A stretch of 64,000 nucleotides of DNA from Pseudomonas entomophila (lineage in GTDB: Bacteria; Pseudomonadota; Gammaproteobacteria; Pseudomonadales; Pseudomonadaceae), in the NCBI RefSeq assembly GCF_013523165.1, contig NZ_JAAMQI010000014.1, positions 1 to 64,000 on the forward strand, written 5' to 3'. The notes below the pieces were generated by a model, which saw nothing but the letters and a program-made list of their open reading frames with translations, did no database searches and was not told the DNA's origin. Each line of letters opens with the position of its first letter. Positions within the stretch are counted from its first letter, which is position 1. Positions 49,706-60,002 of this stretch are shown one piece after another. Position numbers and translations under genes: made by a program.

Positions 49706-51727
49706 ATGAATCCATTCGCCCTCCTGAAAAACCCGCGCCCTTCGCGCCCAGGCACCGCCACGCTCACCAGCACCGCCCGTGACCTGGACGCTGCCCTCAC
49801 CGGCCTGCGTATCGCCCCTTCGCTGATCACCGGCTTCATCTCGCCGCACCTGGACATCGACGCCGTCGCCGCCACGCTCAAGCGCCGCTTCCCCCAGGCC
49901 ACCCTCAGCCTGTGCACCACCTCCGGCGAACTCTGCAACGCGCCCCAGTCGCTGTATTGCGCCACGGGCGAGCGCTGGGACCGGATCGTGCTGCAGCTGT
50001 TCGACGACAGCGTGATCGCCTCGGCCGAGGTGGTGATGGTGCCGTTGGAGTGCGAGGACATCCGCGGGGGCGGTCAGCGGGTAGGGATGCAGGAGCGGAT
50101 TGCCAAGCTGGTGGCCAACATCAAGCGGGTGCAGGTGCGCACGTCGATCGACCATCGCGACACGTTGGCGTACGTGGTGTTCGACGGGTTGTCGGCCTCG
50201 GAGTCGTTCTTCATGGAAGCGCTGTACGAATCCGGGCGGTTTCCTTGCCTGTTCGTAGGGGGATCGGCCGGGGGCAAGTCGGACTTCCAGAAGACGCTGA
50301 TCCATGACGGCCAGCGCAGCTACCAGAACCATGTGCAGATCGTGTTTTTGAAAACGGCGGCGCAGGTGCGGTTCGACGTGTTCAAGAGCCAGAATTTCAA
50401 GGCAGAAAACCTGACCTTCAGCGTGCTGACGGCGTCGGTGGAGGACCGCACCATCGACCAGGTGATCGACAGCCACGGCAACATCAAGAGCATGGTGCAG
50501 GCGTTGTGCGATGCGTTCGGTTGCGCGCCGCAGGCACTGGAGTCGAAGCTGGCGGATTATTCGTTCGCGATTCGGGTAGGCAGTGAGCTGTTCGTGCGGT
50601 CCATCGCGCGCATCGACTACGAACAACAGATCGTGCAGCTGTTCTGCGACGTGGCGCCGGGCGAAGAGCTGGTGATGGTGCGGCGTACGCCGCTGCGGGA
50701 GGCAACGCGCCTGGACTATGAGCAGTTCCTGCGGGGCAAGGGCGGCCAGCCGGTGGCGGGTATCCTGAACGACTGCATTCTGCGTCGGCTGAACAACGGC
50801 GCCGAGCTGGGCAACATGGCCGGCGTATTCGGCGATGTACCGTTGGCAGGGTTCTCGACCTTCGGCGAGATCCTGGGCCTGAACCTGAACCAGACGCTGA
50901 CGGCGATCTTCTTCTTCCGGGTGGCCAAGGGCGCGAGTTTCACGGCCGAGTACGTGGACAACTTCATCGCCCATTACGGCGAGTTCAAGGCCTTTTTCCT
51001 GCGCCGCCAAGTGAAGAAGCTGGCCGGGCTGAACCATGTGGTGGTCAAGCAGATTGCCGCGTTCAAGACCAATGACTTCACCGACACCTTCAATACCCGA
51101 GGGCTGGACCGCAGCATCCTGCCCGTCTTCGAAGGCTTGACCGACCTGGGTCGGGTGCTGGCCCAGGCCGAGCGGCAGCAGGAGGACATCGCTTCGCAGC
51201 TCAAGCAGTACTCCGGTGAACTGCACGCGTCGATGGACGAATTGGTCGGCACGATTGGCCAGCAGAACACCGTGTCGGCCCAGGCCGGCGCCACGGTAGA
51301 GGGGCTGTCCAGCCAGGCGGACGTCGCGGTGGAGGGCGCACGCGCGCTGGCAGGGTCGAGCCTGCGGATCCAGTCGATCGTGCAGGTGATCCAGCAGATC
51401 GCCGGGCAGACCAACCTGCTGGCGCTGAACGCGGCCATCGAAGCGGCGCGCGCCGGTGACCTGGGCCGGGGTTTTGCGGTGGTGGCGGACGAGGTCCGCA
51501 AGCTGGCGGAAATCACCCGCAAGAATGCGGCAGACATCGGCGTGGACATCGACGTGTTGTCGGGTGAGATCCAGCGGGTGGCCCAGCAGATCGAGGATCA
51601 GTCCACCGGGGTGGGCGCGTTGCGGGAAATGCTCGATACCCTGGAGGCGTCCAGCCGGGCGACCGAGGGGACGGCGCAACGGACCAAGACCCTTGCGGAC
51701 ACGCTGACGGGGCTGACGCATGCGTGA
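49706..51727 (+). CDS. Soluble methyl-accepting chemotaxis protein with FIST sensor domain
   Basis: A 673-residue cytoplasmic chemoreceptor with no membrane segments. Residues 30-260 form the FIST-N domain ([24 protein letters not shown], quoted in part: [52 protein letters not shown]), and 265-430 the FIST-C domain ([34 protein letters not shown]). The MCP signalling hairpin is [20 protein letters not shown], near residue 570, then [15 protein letters not shown]. There is no HAMP. The start at 49706 ([13 protein letters not shown]) is chosen where domain sequence begins; the frame is open 115 codons upstream without similarity. FIST domains are proposed to sense small ligands such as amino acids. 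Confidence 0.9.
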   Translation: MNPFALLKNPRPSRPGTATLTSTARDLDAALTGLRIAPSLITGFISPHLDIDAVAATLKRRFPQATLSLCTTSGELCNAPQSLYCATGERWDRIVLQLFDDSVIASAEVVMVPLECEDIRGGGQRVGMQERIAKLVANIKRVQVRTSIDHRDTLAYVVFDGLSASESFFMEALYESGRFPCLFVGGSAGGKSDFQKTLIHDGQRSYQNHVQIVFLKTAAQVRFDVFKSQNFKAENLTFSVLTASVEDRTIDQVIDSHGNIKSMVQALCDAFGCAPQALESKLADYSFAIRVGSELFVRSIARIDYEQQIVQLFCDVAPGEELVMVRRTPLREATRLDYEQFLRGKGGQPVAGILNDCILRRLNNGAELGNMAGVFGDVPLAGFSTFGEILGLNLNQTLTAIFFFRVAKGASFTAEYVDNFIAHYGEFKAFFLRRQVKKLAGLNHVVVKQIAAFKTNDFTDTFNTRGLDRSILPVFEGLTDLGRVLAQAERQQEDIASQLKQYSGELHASMDELVGTIGQQNTVSAQAGATVEGLSSQADVAVEGARALAGSSLRIQSIVQVIQQIAGQTNLLALNAAIEAARAGDLGRGFAVVADEVRKLAEITRKNAADIGVDIDVLSGEIQRVAQQIEDQSTGVGALREMLDTLEASSRATEGTAQRTKTLADTLTGLTHA

Positions 51728-51851
51728 CGTAGCTGGCGGCGTTTCCTGGCCAGCTACCGCCCACTCACTCGACCGCTCAGGTAGTGCCTCAACTCTCGGG
51801 CTCACCTGCCGTCATTGATGACAGCCGACCTCAATCTTGTGGAGCTTCAGC

Positions 51852-53852
51852 ATGCCGCTACTTCCCAACCGCATCTCAGGGCGAATGACACTGGGTATCC
51901 TGACACTGCTGGTTCTGACCGCCTTGGCGATCTACGCCGTCATGACCTTGGGCGGCAAGCCGCGGTTGGTCGCGGCAGGCACCGAGGCCGCGGAACAATC
52001 GGCCAATGCGATTACCCGTCAGCTGGCCATGCAGGTGAATCGCATCGAAGGCACCGTGACGGCGATGGCGCACTTGGCCGAAACCCTGCCCCACGACGAG
52101 GCCCTGCTCAAGGCCACCCTGCCCAACGTGATCGACAGCCAGGGCGATGCCGCCATCGCAGGCGGCGGGCTGTGGCCAGAACCCAACCGTTTCACGGCCG
52201 GCACTGATCGCCGAAGTTTCTTCTGGGCACGCAACGCCAGCAATGGGTTGGACTATTCGGACGAGTACAACGCCGCGCAAACCCCGCCGTATCAGGCCGA
52301 GTCCTGGTACACCGGCGCAAAGTCCGCGCCACCGGGGCGCTGCGTCTGGTCGGACGCCTACCAGGACCCGGTCAGTGGCGTGGCCATGACGACCTGCAGC
52401 GTGCCCTACCAGGCGCAGGGTACGTTTGCCGGTGTCGCCACGATCGACCTCAAGCTTGACGGCCTGGCAGCCTTTCTCGAGGCCCATGGCAACGTCACCG
52501 GCGGCTACGCGTTTGCCGTCGACGCATCAGGGAACCTGTTGTTCTTCCCCGAGGCCAAGAGCACCCAAGGCTTGCCGACCCTTGCCGGGTTGAGCCAGGA
52601 GCAACCATGGTTGAAGCCGGTCACCGACAGCCTGTCGCGCCAACCTGCCGGCACGACGACGCTGTATCTCGAACACGACGCGCGCCTGGAGGGGCCGGCC
52701 TATGTCACCTTGGCGACCATGGAAGGCACCGGCTGGCGCATCGGGCTGGTCACGCCTGAAGCCCGCGTGGTCGGGCTTGCGAACACACTGACCGGGCAGA
52801 TCCTGCTGTTCCTGTTGCCGCTGCTGGGCATCCTGCTGGGGCTCGCCTGGCTGGCGGGCAAACAACTGCTCACCCAGATCGAGGAAACCACTACGCAAAT
52901 CGAACGCCTGGGCCAAGGCGGCCAGGCAAATGCACAGCTGGAGATTCTGCGGTCGGATGAACTCGGCGCGTTGCGCATGGCCGTCAACCACTACGCGGGC
53001 TCCTTGCGGACCATGCTGCGACAGATTGCCGAGGAGTCGGTATCACTGGAGGCCCAGGCCAACGACCTGGCGCAACTGTCCAACGGCCTGGCTGAGCGGG
53101 CAGAGGCTCAACGCCAGGACAACACCCTGCTCGCCACCGCCATCACCGAAATGTCGGCCAGTGCCCATGAGGTCGCGCACAACACCACGGATTGCTCGGA
53201 CACGGCGCGCAGCTCGTTGGCAGAGGCGCAAAAGAGCCAGCACCAGGTCAACCGCAACGGTGAATCCATCGAAAGCCTGGCGACCGACATCTCGGGGGCG
53301 GCCACCGCCATCACCCAGCTGGGTGAAGACATCGAGCGCGTCGGCGGCGTGCTGGAGGTCATCAAGTCGATCTCCCAGCAGACGAACCTGTTGGCGCTCA
53401 ATGCGGCCATCGAGGCTGCGCGTGCCGGTGAACAAGGCCGGGGGTTTGCGGTGGTGGCCGACGAAGTGCGTACGCTCGCAGGCCGCACACAGACGTCTGC
53501 CAACGAAATCCAGGAGATGATCACCCAGCTGCGCCAGGCTTCGAATGCTGCCGTCACGACCATGCAGAACGGCGCTCAACGCACCCGCGAGTCCGTGCAA
53601 CAGGCCGTTGGCGTGGCGGCCACGTTGGGCACGACGGTAGGCAGTTTCGATGACATCGTTCAGCGTGCCCAACAGATTGCCGTCGCTGCCCAGGAGCAGA
53701 GCCATGTGACGCAGGAGATCAATGAGCTGGCGGTGCGTATCCATGCGGCCAGCGAGGAAGGCGCTCGGGATGCGAGCACTCTTCGGGAGCTGGGTAGAGG
53801 GATGCAGTCGATTTCGGCGCGGCTGGGTGGGTTGAGTCGCGGCGGGCAGTAA
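51852..53852 (+). CDS. Transmembrane chemoreceptor with periplasmic dCache-like domain
   Basis: A 666-residue methyl-accepting protein. Helix 1 is at residues 13-32 ([20 protein letters not shown]) and helix 2 at about 315-340 ([20 protein letters not shown]); between them a double-Cache-like periplasmic domain includes [12 protein letters not shown] and [11 protein letters not shown], then [19 protein letters not shown] follows, then the signalling tip [20 protein letters not shown] with [15 protein letters not shown]. The Arg of the amino-acid Cache motif (R-x-WY) is Glu here. GGAG precedes the ATG at 51852; TTG at 51837 is rejected. Ligand unknown. Confidence 0.9.
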   Translation: MPLLPNRISGRMTLGILTLLVLTALAIYAVMTLGGKPRLVAAGTEAAEQSANAITRQLAMQVNRIEGTVTAMAHLAETLPHDEALLKATLPNVIDSQGDAAIAGGGLWPEPNRFTAGTDRRSFFWARNASNGLDYSDEYNAAQTPPYQAESWYTGAKSAPPGRCVWSDAYQDPVSGVAMTTCSVPYQAQGTFAGVATIDLKLDGLAAFLEAHGNVTGGYAFAVDASGNLLFFPEAKSTQGLPTLAGLSQEQPWLKPVTDSLSRQPAGTTTLYLEHDARLEGPAYVTLATMEGTGWRIGLVTPEARVVGLANTLTGQILLFLLPLLGILLGLAWLAGKQLLTQIEETTTQIERLGQGGQANAQLEILRSDELGALRMAVNHYAGSLRTMLRQIAEESVSLEAQANDLAQLSNGLAERAEAQRQDNTLLATAITEMSASAHEVAHNTTDCSDTARSSLAEAQKSQHQVNRNGESIESLATDISGAATAITQLGEDIERVGGVLEVIKSISQQTNLLALNAAIEAARAGEQGRGFAVVADEVRTLAGRTQTSANEIQEMITQLRQASNAAVTTMQNGAQRTRESVQQAVGVAATLGTTVGSFDDIVQRAQQIAVAAQEQSHVTQEINELAVRIHAASEEGARDASTLRELGRGMQSISARLGGLSRGGQ

Positions 53853-53873
53853 CCCTCGACACACGGGCAAACA

Positions 53874-53899
53874 GGCATCAGCTCCACGAAGCTGATGCC
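53874..53899 (+). terminator. Hairpin between two chemoreceptor genes
   Basis: GGCATCAGCT (53874-53883), CCACGA loop, AGCTGATGCC (53890-53899): a perfect 10-bp stem 21 bp after the stop codon of the upstream receptor gene. No uridine tract follows. Confidence 0.55.
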
Positions 53900-53951
53900 A
53901 ATCAGCCTGTACCCACCCTTCCGCCTTCCAGTTCACGAATCACGCGGCAGC

Positions 53952-53959
53952 GCCGATAC
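53952..53959 (+). promoter_or_regulatory. Possible FliA (sigma-28) -10 box of the third chemoreceptor gene
   Basis: GCCGATAC at 53952-53959 matches seven of eight positions of the flagellar -10 GCCGATAA and lies 33 bp before the start codon. The upstream region lacks a TAAA-like -35, so this is only a half match. Confidence 0.3.
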
Positions 53960-53991
53960 ATTTCCATATCCGACGTTTCCAAGGAACGCCC

Positions 53992-56133
53992 ATGTTCAAC
54001 CGCCTCTCCATCCAGTGGAAAATCACGCTGCTTGCAGCCCTGTGCCTGGTGCTGATCGTTAAGCTATTGGTGGGCACTTCGTTGTATCAGTCGCAGAACA
54101 GTGCCGAGATCGTCAAGGCGTCCAGTACCGCCATGCTGCAGGAGGCGGCGCAAAAGCGCATGGCTGCGCGTGGCGAGACGCAGGCCCTGCGCATCCAGCG
54201 CTACCTCATGGACGTCTACCAGTACAGCGATGGTTTTACCCGGCAAGTAAAATGGCTGATGGCCCAGGCCCGGCAGCGCAGCCTCGACCCCCGCTCCGTA
54301 CGCGCCGATCTGTCCGCACAAATGCACAGCACCCTGCAGGGCAACGCCAACCTGCTGGGGCTGTATGTGGTGTTCGAGAACAATGGCCTGGATGGACAGG
54401 ACGAGCAGTTCCAGGACCAGGCATCCTTGGGCAGCAATGAAAAAGGCCGTTTCGCCTTGTACTTGTCCCAGTCCAGCAGCGGTGCGCTGGAAACCGAAGT
54501 CATGAAGGAGAGCTTACTCTCCGACACTACCGTGATGAGCAATGGCACGCCCTACAACACCTGGTACACCTGCCCATTCGCCAGCGGCAAGGCCTGCATA
54601 CTGGATCCCTACGTAGACGAGGTCGAAGATGTCAAAGTGCTGATGACGAGCATTGCGCTCCCCATCACCGTCGATGGCAAGGTGGTTGGCGTCGTCGGTG
54701 TGGATATCAGTCTGGCCAGCCTCCAGGAAATCAGCACCCAGGCCAATAACGAACTGTACGACGGCCAGGGCCACGTCAGTATTATCAGCCCGCTGGGGCT
54801 GTTTGCCGGCCACAGTGGCGACGCTTCAGTACTGGGCAAGCCCTTGAGCGCCAGCTTTGGTGAGCAGGGCAATGAACTCGCTCGCCTGATCGCCAACGGT
54901 CAAGCCCAGGTGCTGCACCAGAAGGACAGGCTACAGGTGCTGGAACCGCTGCAACCCATTCCGCAATCCAAGCCCTGGAGTGTGCTGCTGGATGTGCCAG
55001 AAGCCGTCCTCACCGTGCCGGCAAAGAAGCTTGAAGCCGAACTGGACCGCGGTCGCTCAAGCGACATCAGCATGACCTTGGGCATTGGTTTGCTCGCGGT
55101 CATCGCCGGCCTGTTGCTCATGTGGCTGACGGCCCGAGGCGTGACGCGCCCGATTCTTAAAGTGGCCGACATGCTCGACGACATCGCCACCGGCGAAGGC
55201 GACCTGACTCGCCGCCTGGATTACAAGAAACAGGATGAACTGGGTAGGTTGACCAACGGGTTCAACCGCTTCCTGGACAAACTGCAGCCGATCATTGCCG
55301 ATGTGAAGCACTCCGTGCAGCAGGCCCGCAGCACGGCCGACCAGTCTGCTGCCATTGCCCGGCAGACCAGCGCGGGCATGCAACAGCAATTTCTTGAAGT
55401 GGACCAGGTGGCCACCGCGTTTCAGGAAATGAGCGCCACCGCACAGGACGTTGCGCACAACGCCGCGCAAGCCGCCCAGAGCGCCCGCGGCGCTGACGAG
55501 GCCACCCACGAAGGCCTGTCGGTGATCGACAAAACGACGCTCTCCATTGAATCGCTGGCCAGTGCAATGACCGTGGCCATGGAGGAAGTCGGAGGCCTTG
55601 CCAACAGCAGCCAACAGATCGGCCTGGTGCTGGAAGTGATTCGCTCGATTGCCGAGCAGACCAACCTGTTGGCCCTCAATGCCGCCATCGAGGCTGCCCG
55701 GGCCGGTGACGCCGGGCGTGGTTTTGCCGTGGTGGCTGACGAGGTGCGCAGCCTGGCCAAACGTACCCAGGATTCGGTCGAGGAAATTCGCCAGGTGATC
55801 GAGGGCCTTCAAAGCGGAACCCGCGACGTGGTCGGCACCATGAGCAGCAGTCATCACCAGGCGCAGAACAGCGTACAGCAAGTAGAGTTGGCAGTGGCGG
55901 CGCTCAAGCGCATCAGTGTCGCCGTCGGGATGATTACCGAGATGAACCTGCAAATCGCCAGCGCTGCTGAAGAACAGAGTTCGGTGGCCGAAGAGATCAA
56001 CTGCAACGTGGCCGCCATCCGCACCGTCACAGAAAGCATCACCCAACAAGCCGATGAGTCGGCGCAAGTGAGCCAGACGCTGAACAGACTGGCCAACCAT
56101 CAGCAAGAATTGATGGACCAGTTCAAGGTCTAG
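53992..56133 (+). CDS. Transmembrane chemoreceptor with periplasmic dCache-like domain
   Basis: A 713-residue methyl-accepting protein. Helix 1 is [18 protein letters not shown] (residues 11-28). A large double-Cache-like periplasmic domain (to about residue 350) contains [35 protein letters not shown] and [12 protein letters not shown]. Helix 2 is [20 protein letters not shown] follows ([20 protein letters not shown], quoted as it stands), then the signalling tip [20 protein letters not shown]. The Arg of the amino-acid Cache signature is Asn, so the ligand is probably not a simple amino acid. AAGGAACG precedes the ATG at 53992. No C-terminal CheR-binding pentapeptide was recognised. Confidence 0.9.
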   Translation: MFNRLSIQWKITLLAALCLVLIVKLLVGTSLYQSQNSAEIVKASSTAMLQEAAQKRMAARGETQALRIQRYLMDVYQYSDGFTRQVKWLMAQARQRSLDPRSVRADLSAQMHSTLQGNANLLGLYVVFENNGLDGQDEQFQDQASLGSNEKGRFALYLSQSSSGALETEVMKESLLSDTTVMSNGTPYNTWYTCPFASGKACILDPYVDEVEDVKVLMTSIALPITVDGKVVGVVGVDISLASLQEISTQANNELYDGQGHVSIISPLGLFAGHSGDASVLGKPLSASFGEQGNELARLIANGQAQVLHQKDRLQVLEPLQPIPQSKPWSVLLDVPEAVLTVPAKKLEAELDRGRSSDISMTLGIGLLAVIAGLLLMWLTARGVTRPILKVADMLDDIATGEGDLTRRLDYKKQDELGRLTNGFNRFLDKLQPIIADVKHSVQQARSTADQSAAIARQTSAGMQQQFLEVDQVATAFQEMSATAQDVAHNAAQAAQSARGADEATHEGLSVIDKTTLSIESLASAMTVAMEEVGGLANSSQQIGLVLEVIRSIAEQTNLLALNAAIEAARAGDAGRGFAVVADEVRSLAKRTQDSVEEIRQVIEGLQSGTRDVVGTMSSSHHQAQNSVQQVELAVAALKRISVAVGMITEMNLQIASAAEEQSSVAEEINCNVAAIRTVTESITQQADESAQVSQTLNRLANHQQELMDQFKV

Positions 56134-56581
56134 CAGGATCTTCGTGGCAAGCGCGGCGGCTCTGGCCAGTGAGCCGCCGCGACTCTGCTGCCCTTGCTCG
56201 AACACTGACCGCATGAAGGCGCTCATGGCTGACGATGGATTCCAGTCCGCTTCCCTCCTCCCTCAAGACGCTGCACTCGGGGCGTTGACCAAGGCCCAAA
56301 TCGTTCAGGCAGGTCACGCCAGGGAGTGTCCGAGCAAAGGATCCACAAGATTCCGTGGAGAACCTGACGATCATCATTGCGAGGGCGGCCCATTTTCTGT
56401 TCTGGAGAAACAAGATCCTTGATCAGTGCCCATGATGCATGAGAGTTCGTAGCGCCTTGTCATGCGGGCCTCCAATCGGTCATGGCGGCAACTTTAGCCA
56501 CAACGACTTTTCGTACAAAGCCTAACTCAATAGCCGGGTGTTGCACTCAGCCTCTGAAACAGCCCTGACAAGGTCAGAGCA
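56134..56581. other. Intergenic region between chemoreceptors and the rhs array
   Basis: This 448-bp stretch holds the hairpin at 56152-56181 and then sequence with no coding character that I trust (an open frame at 56144-56422 has no family features or ribosome binding site). It leads into the IS630-type remnant and probably marks the left border of the accessory region. Confidence 0.45.
56152..56181 (+). terminator. Terminator-like hairpin after the third chemoreceptor gene
   Basis: CGCGGCGGCTC (56152-56162), TGGCCAGT loop, GAGCCGCCGCG (56171-56181): a perfect 11-bp stem 18 bp past the stop codon. No uridine tract. Confidence 0.6.
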
Positions 56582-56841
56582 TGGCTTGCAGCGCGACCGC
56601 GATACCACATCCACTTCACGCCCACCTCGGCATCCTGGCTGAATCTGGTCGAGCGGTTTTTCTCAACGCTGAGCGAAAAGTGGATCAAGCGCCAGGCACA
56701 CGTCAGCGTTAAGGATCTGGAAGCGTCGATCGAGCACTACTTGGAAACCTACAACCAAAACCCGAGCCATTTCGGTGGCACAAGAAGGCCGAGGACATCC
56801 TTGCCTCAGTTGCTCGCGCGGCGCGAGCACTGGGTAAATAA
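56582..56841 (+). pseudogene. C-terminal remnant of an IS630-family transposase, frameshifted
   Basis: From 56582 the plus strand reads WLAARPRYHIHFTPTSASWL then NLVERFFSTLSEKWIKRQA and VSVKDLEASIEHYLETYNQN, the DDE-domain end of IS630/Tc1-like transposases, including the last catalytic Glu in LVERFF. Near 56764 a single base is missing (CCGAGCC in place of CCGAAGCC), after which PFRWHKKAEDILASVARAAR and a TAA at 56839-56841 continue in another frame. The front two thirds of the gene and both inverted ends are absent. It is a decayed insertion at the edge of the rhs array. Confidence 0.85.
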
Positions 56842-56883
56842 TTTTCAAGGGAACTTCTGAAACACCACATTAGGGATAAGACA

Positions 56884-57381
56884 TCAAAAATCAAGATCTT
56901 CCTCGGCCACAAGCGCACTACAAAAAGCTTCGAAAGAACCAGATAAAAATCTTTGCGCCGTAAGATGATTTATGCTTAGATGAACATCAGGCTGAAAAGC
57001 ATCTGCCGTAAAGTATATAACACTGCCTGAATCCCTTTCGAAACAAATAAAGTTATCTGCCTCATCAAATGCGAAAGGCACTAAGTTTTGAGGTATTGTG
57101 TTTTTTTCAAGCATCTTCAACGCAAAACCGAGCAAATCGAAATAATCCTCAGGACACTTCTCACCCACAGCCAATATAGGACTGAAATATTCTATTCTAA
57201 AAGGGTCATAATTAGTACTTCCATTCCAGAACTCAAGGTTCGGCTCCCCCCCATTGCATCTTAAATACAGAGACTTAAACGCCTCAGGAAACTTAAAGCT
57301 TAAAGAACTTTCTATCCTTTCAAAATCCTGAGGCTGAATAGGCCGACCACCATTGGACAAAAAAAGCTTTTTCTCGATCAC
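56884..57381 (-). CDS. SUKH (SMI1/KNR4) family immunity protein, partner of the WHH-type Rhs toxin
   Basis: A 165-residue soluble protein. FERIESSLSFKFPEAFKSLYLRCNGGEPN is the SUKH/SMI1 signature (quoted in part: FPEAFKSLYLRCNGGEPN), and later IPFAFDEADNFICF-like VPFAFDEADNFICFERDSG and SVIYFTADAF complete the fold. SUKH proteins commonly neutralise nuclease toxins. I choose the GTG at 57381, with AGTGAG nine bases upstream, rather than the Met at 57441 which would overlap the toxin gene by 46 bp. It follows the toxin-encoding rhs segment directly. Base composition is lower in GC than the housekeeping genes. Confidence 0.82.
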   Translation of the reverse strand: MIEKKLFLSNGGRPIQPQDFERIESSLSFKFPEAFKSLYLRCNGGEPNLEFWNGSTNYDPFRIEYFSPILAVGEKCPEDYFDLLGFALKMLEKNTIPQNLVPFAFDEADNFICFERDSGSVIYFTADAFQPDVHLSINHLTAQRFLSGSFEAFCSALVAEEDLDF

Positions 57382-57395
57382 AGTTAATAACTCAC

Positions 57396-59863
57396 TTAGC
57401 AGCTGGTTGAAGATGTTTTTAATGGCCGGCCTTTGAGCCAACCCTTTTCTTGTGAAATCGCAATCGCCTCGGCGGTGTCATAAGCACCTGAACGTAGCCC
57501 GAAATGTTTTTCAAATTGTGACGCAGAACCAGTATGTGGTAGAGAGGCTGAATGCGCAGAGTGCTCAACCAATTGCATAGTACTCTTACCAGTGACCGGA
57601 TCAAAATCATCCAAATGATGCCACGTGTATTTACCCACGGCTTTAACTTGCGATTTTTTTAGGCCCGCCTGCTTGAACGCTTCAGTAAAGTCTCTAGTTC
57701 TTGAACCTTGCAATTGGATCTCTACTATATTTTTTTGATTGCCTGATACAGGAAATAGCGCTGGAGAGCCTTCAAAATTTACACTTTTGTATGCTAAACC
57801 TAAAGGGTCCACCCACGTTATACCATTAGGAGCATATCTGTAGAGATTGATACCCCCACTTAGCCCTATCGGATCTTGCGTGATAAACCTACCTACACCT
57901 GCGTCGTAATACCTAAAAGCACTATAGCAGAGCTTTGTCTCACAGTCGTAATACTGCCCCTGAAATCTAATGTTTTGTTCGACATGCTCAAATACCAGTT
58001 TCTCCACCTCACCCCAACCTCTATATATCGCCTGCCAAACAATCTCGCCACTCGCATTTGTTAATTCAAATGGCAATCCTGCCTGATCAGTATGAAAGTA
58101 GTAAGCCTTTTGCTCGCCCCCCTCTTGTTGGTCAACTCTTGCCAATGGTGTATGACTTCTCGACTCATACAAATACAATCGTTTGACTTCAGGCGTGTAC
58201 TCACACAGCATCCTCAAGTCTTGCCAGAGAAAACGTTTCAGCTCGACCAGGCCATCAATTTCGGTCCGTTTGGCCACCCGCCGTCCAAGACTGTCATACG
58301 AATAGTGCCCAGCCGCCGTGAGCTTACCCGCCACAAACGTCTCAGCCTTGACCAATCGATTCTCGCAGTCGTACTCAAATCGCTGCTCCGTAGCAGGGCC
58401 TGAGAACTTCTCGATCAGGTTGCCCCACGCATCGTACCTGTACTCACAGTTGCGCCACTTGGCGATCCGGTTGTCCTTGACCTTGGCGAACCGACGCGCA
58501 TTGAAATCCAGCCGGTTGCCTGCCGCGTCGTAGCGGAACTCTTCGCTGCTGAGAATCGAACCTGTCTCACGACTGTGCAACTGCCCGTTGGCCTGATAGC
58601 TGTACCGCGTCTCACCGCGCAGCTTATCCAGCGTACGCACCAACTCCCCCGCCGGATCGTACTCGTACCGGCGATGAATCGGGTTGTAGCGGTGCTCCAC
58701 ATACAGCTCCGTATGGATCCCCGGGTTGTGCACCTGCGACAGCTTGTCGGCGGGCAGCGTCGAGGCATACTGCCAGGCCTTGCGCCCCATGGCGTCATAG
58801 CCGAAGCAACTGGTGAGCTTGCCCTGGGTGCGATACACCTCGCGGTGCAGGTCATCGCGCTCGATGTCGCTGATAACCTGCCCATCCAGGTTGATCTGGT
58901 GCAGGTGTCCACTGCCGTAGTACAGGTGATTGACCTTGCGTCCATCGGGCAAGGTCAGTGTGGTCAGGTTGCTCAGCGGGTCGTATTCATAGCCCAGGGT
59001 GCCATCAGCCGTGATCTCCTGGGTCAGTCGCCCCAGGCTGTCATACACGTACTCAAGCTTCTCCGGCAGGATGCCCATCGTGCGCTTGGCACGACCTGTG
59101 GGCTGGCGTTCGATGCTCAGCAAGCGGTCGCTGTCATCTTAGGTGTAGAAGTGCTGGCCGTCCGTATTGGTCCTGCTGACTAGCCGGCCAATCGTGTCAC
59201 GCTCGAATTCGGTGTGTCGTTCGAGGCGCTCGCCATTCTCGCCATAGCCGATCTCATCAAGCCGAACCAGGTGGCCGCTGACGTTGTAGGCAAAGCGCCT
59301 CGTCAGGTTATCCACCCGCACCTCTTCGCTCAAACGATCCGAAGCGTCGTAGGCGAAGCGGTAGCTGGCGTTGTTTTCGTTGACCAAGGCCGTCAGGCGG
59401 ATGGCCTTATCGTACTCATAGCACACCCATTCGCCATTGGCGTCCTGGCGTGCACTCGGCAGGCCCCGGACGGTGCGCTGAAGGCAGGTGGTCTGGCCCT
59501 TGCCATCGGTATGGCTGAGCACCTGGGCGTGAACGTTGTAGGTGAAGCGTTCTGAAGTACCAGCAGGGTGAATGATCCGAGTTACTTCGCCATCGGGCTT
59601 GCGCTCCAACGTCGTGGTCTGGTTCAGCGCATCGGTCACTGCTACCAGATGCTGCCGTTCGTGATAGCGATACAAGGTGCTCTTACCCGAACATTCCTGG
59701 AAGCGCTCCACCTAGGGGCGGGTGCTCCACCAAAGGTACTTGGACTTGTATATCGCATCGATATGGTGTGCGGCAGGCCGTCTTCTCCATTGAGGTACTC
59801 GGTCATCTGCCCCAGCGTGTCGAACTCGGCGAGCAGGTTGCCCTTGTCATCGTAGCGTGTCAT
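57396..59863 (-). pseudogene. Orphan rhs 3' cassette 3 with WHH-type HNH nuclease tip, degenerate
   Basis: An rhs 3' segment without its 5' end. It starts at about 59863 (TRYDDKGNLLAEFDTLGQM), carries YD repeats and ends the core with YDAGVGRFITQDPIGLSGG and the processing motif PNGITWVDPLGL. The tip (about 130 residues) has GKYTWHHLDDFDPVTGKSTM, then QLVEHSAHSASLPHTGSASQ, matching the WHH subgroup of HNH/endonuclease VII toxins. Three lesions break it: a frameshift near 59755-59763, TAG at 59712-59714 and TAA at 59139-59141 where the sister copy has TAC. Only 57396-59138 is open. It is followed by a SUKH gene. Toxin could be used only after recombination into an intact rhs gene. Confidence 0.85.
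57803..59863 (-). repeat. Rhs tandem repeat, copy 3
   Basis: The rhs core segment from TRYDDKGN to the DPLG motif. It is closely similar at DNA level to 60818-62540 over about 1.6 kb, and to 63248-64000. Long stretches are identical, for example around the RNCEYRYDAWGNLIEKFSGP codons at 58390-58460, 61400-61460 and 63845-63905. Similarity ends abruptly at the DPLG motif, after which the toxin tips differ. Confidence 0.85.
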
Positions 59864-60002
59864 CAGACATACGGGTGAAGTGTAGGAAGTGGCTCAGCGC
59901 ATTTTTGATACGCTCGAAAGGGACGTTGGGAAAGTCAAAAATATACTTTGGATGCAATTCAAAAACCACAGAATAGAAGAAGCACACATGTAAAATACCT
60001 GT
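59847..60002 (-). other. Open frame continuing past the immunity-2 stop codon, possible gene remnant
   Basis: Immediately after the TAA that ends immunity gene 2 (60003-60005) the same frame stays open for 51 codons and includes FELHPKYIFDFPNVPFERIK and NALSHFLHFTRM before a TGA inside the start of rhs copy 3. The reading has protein-like composition but no recognised family. It may be the tail of an older toxin or immunity gene cut off by recombination, or chance. Confidence 0.35.

Noticed and set aside
56144..56422. A 92-codon open frame between the chemoreceptor cluster and the IS remnant
   Set aside because: No ribosome binding site, no recognisable motif, and composition like non-coding sequence.
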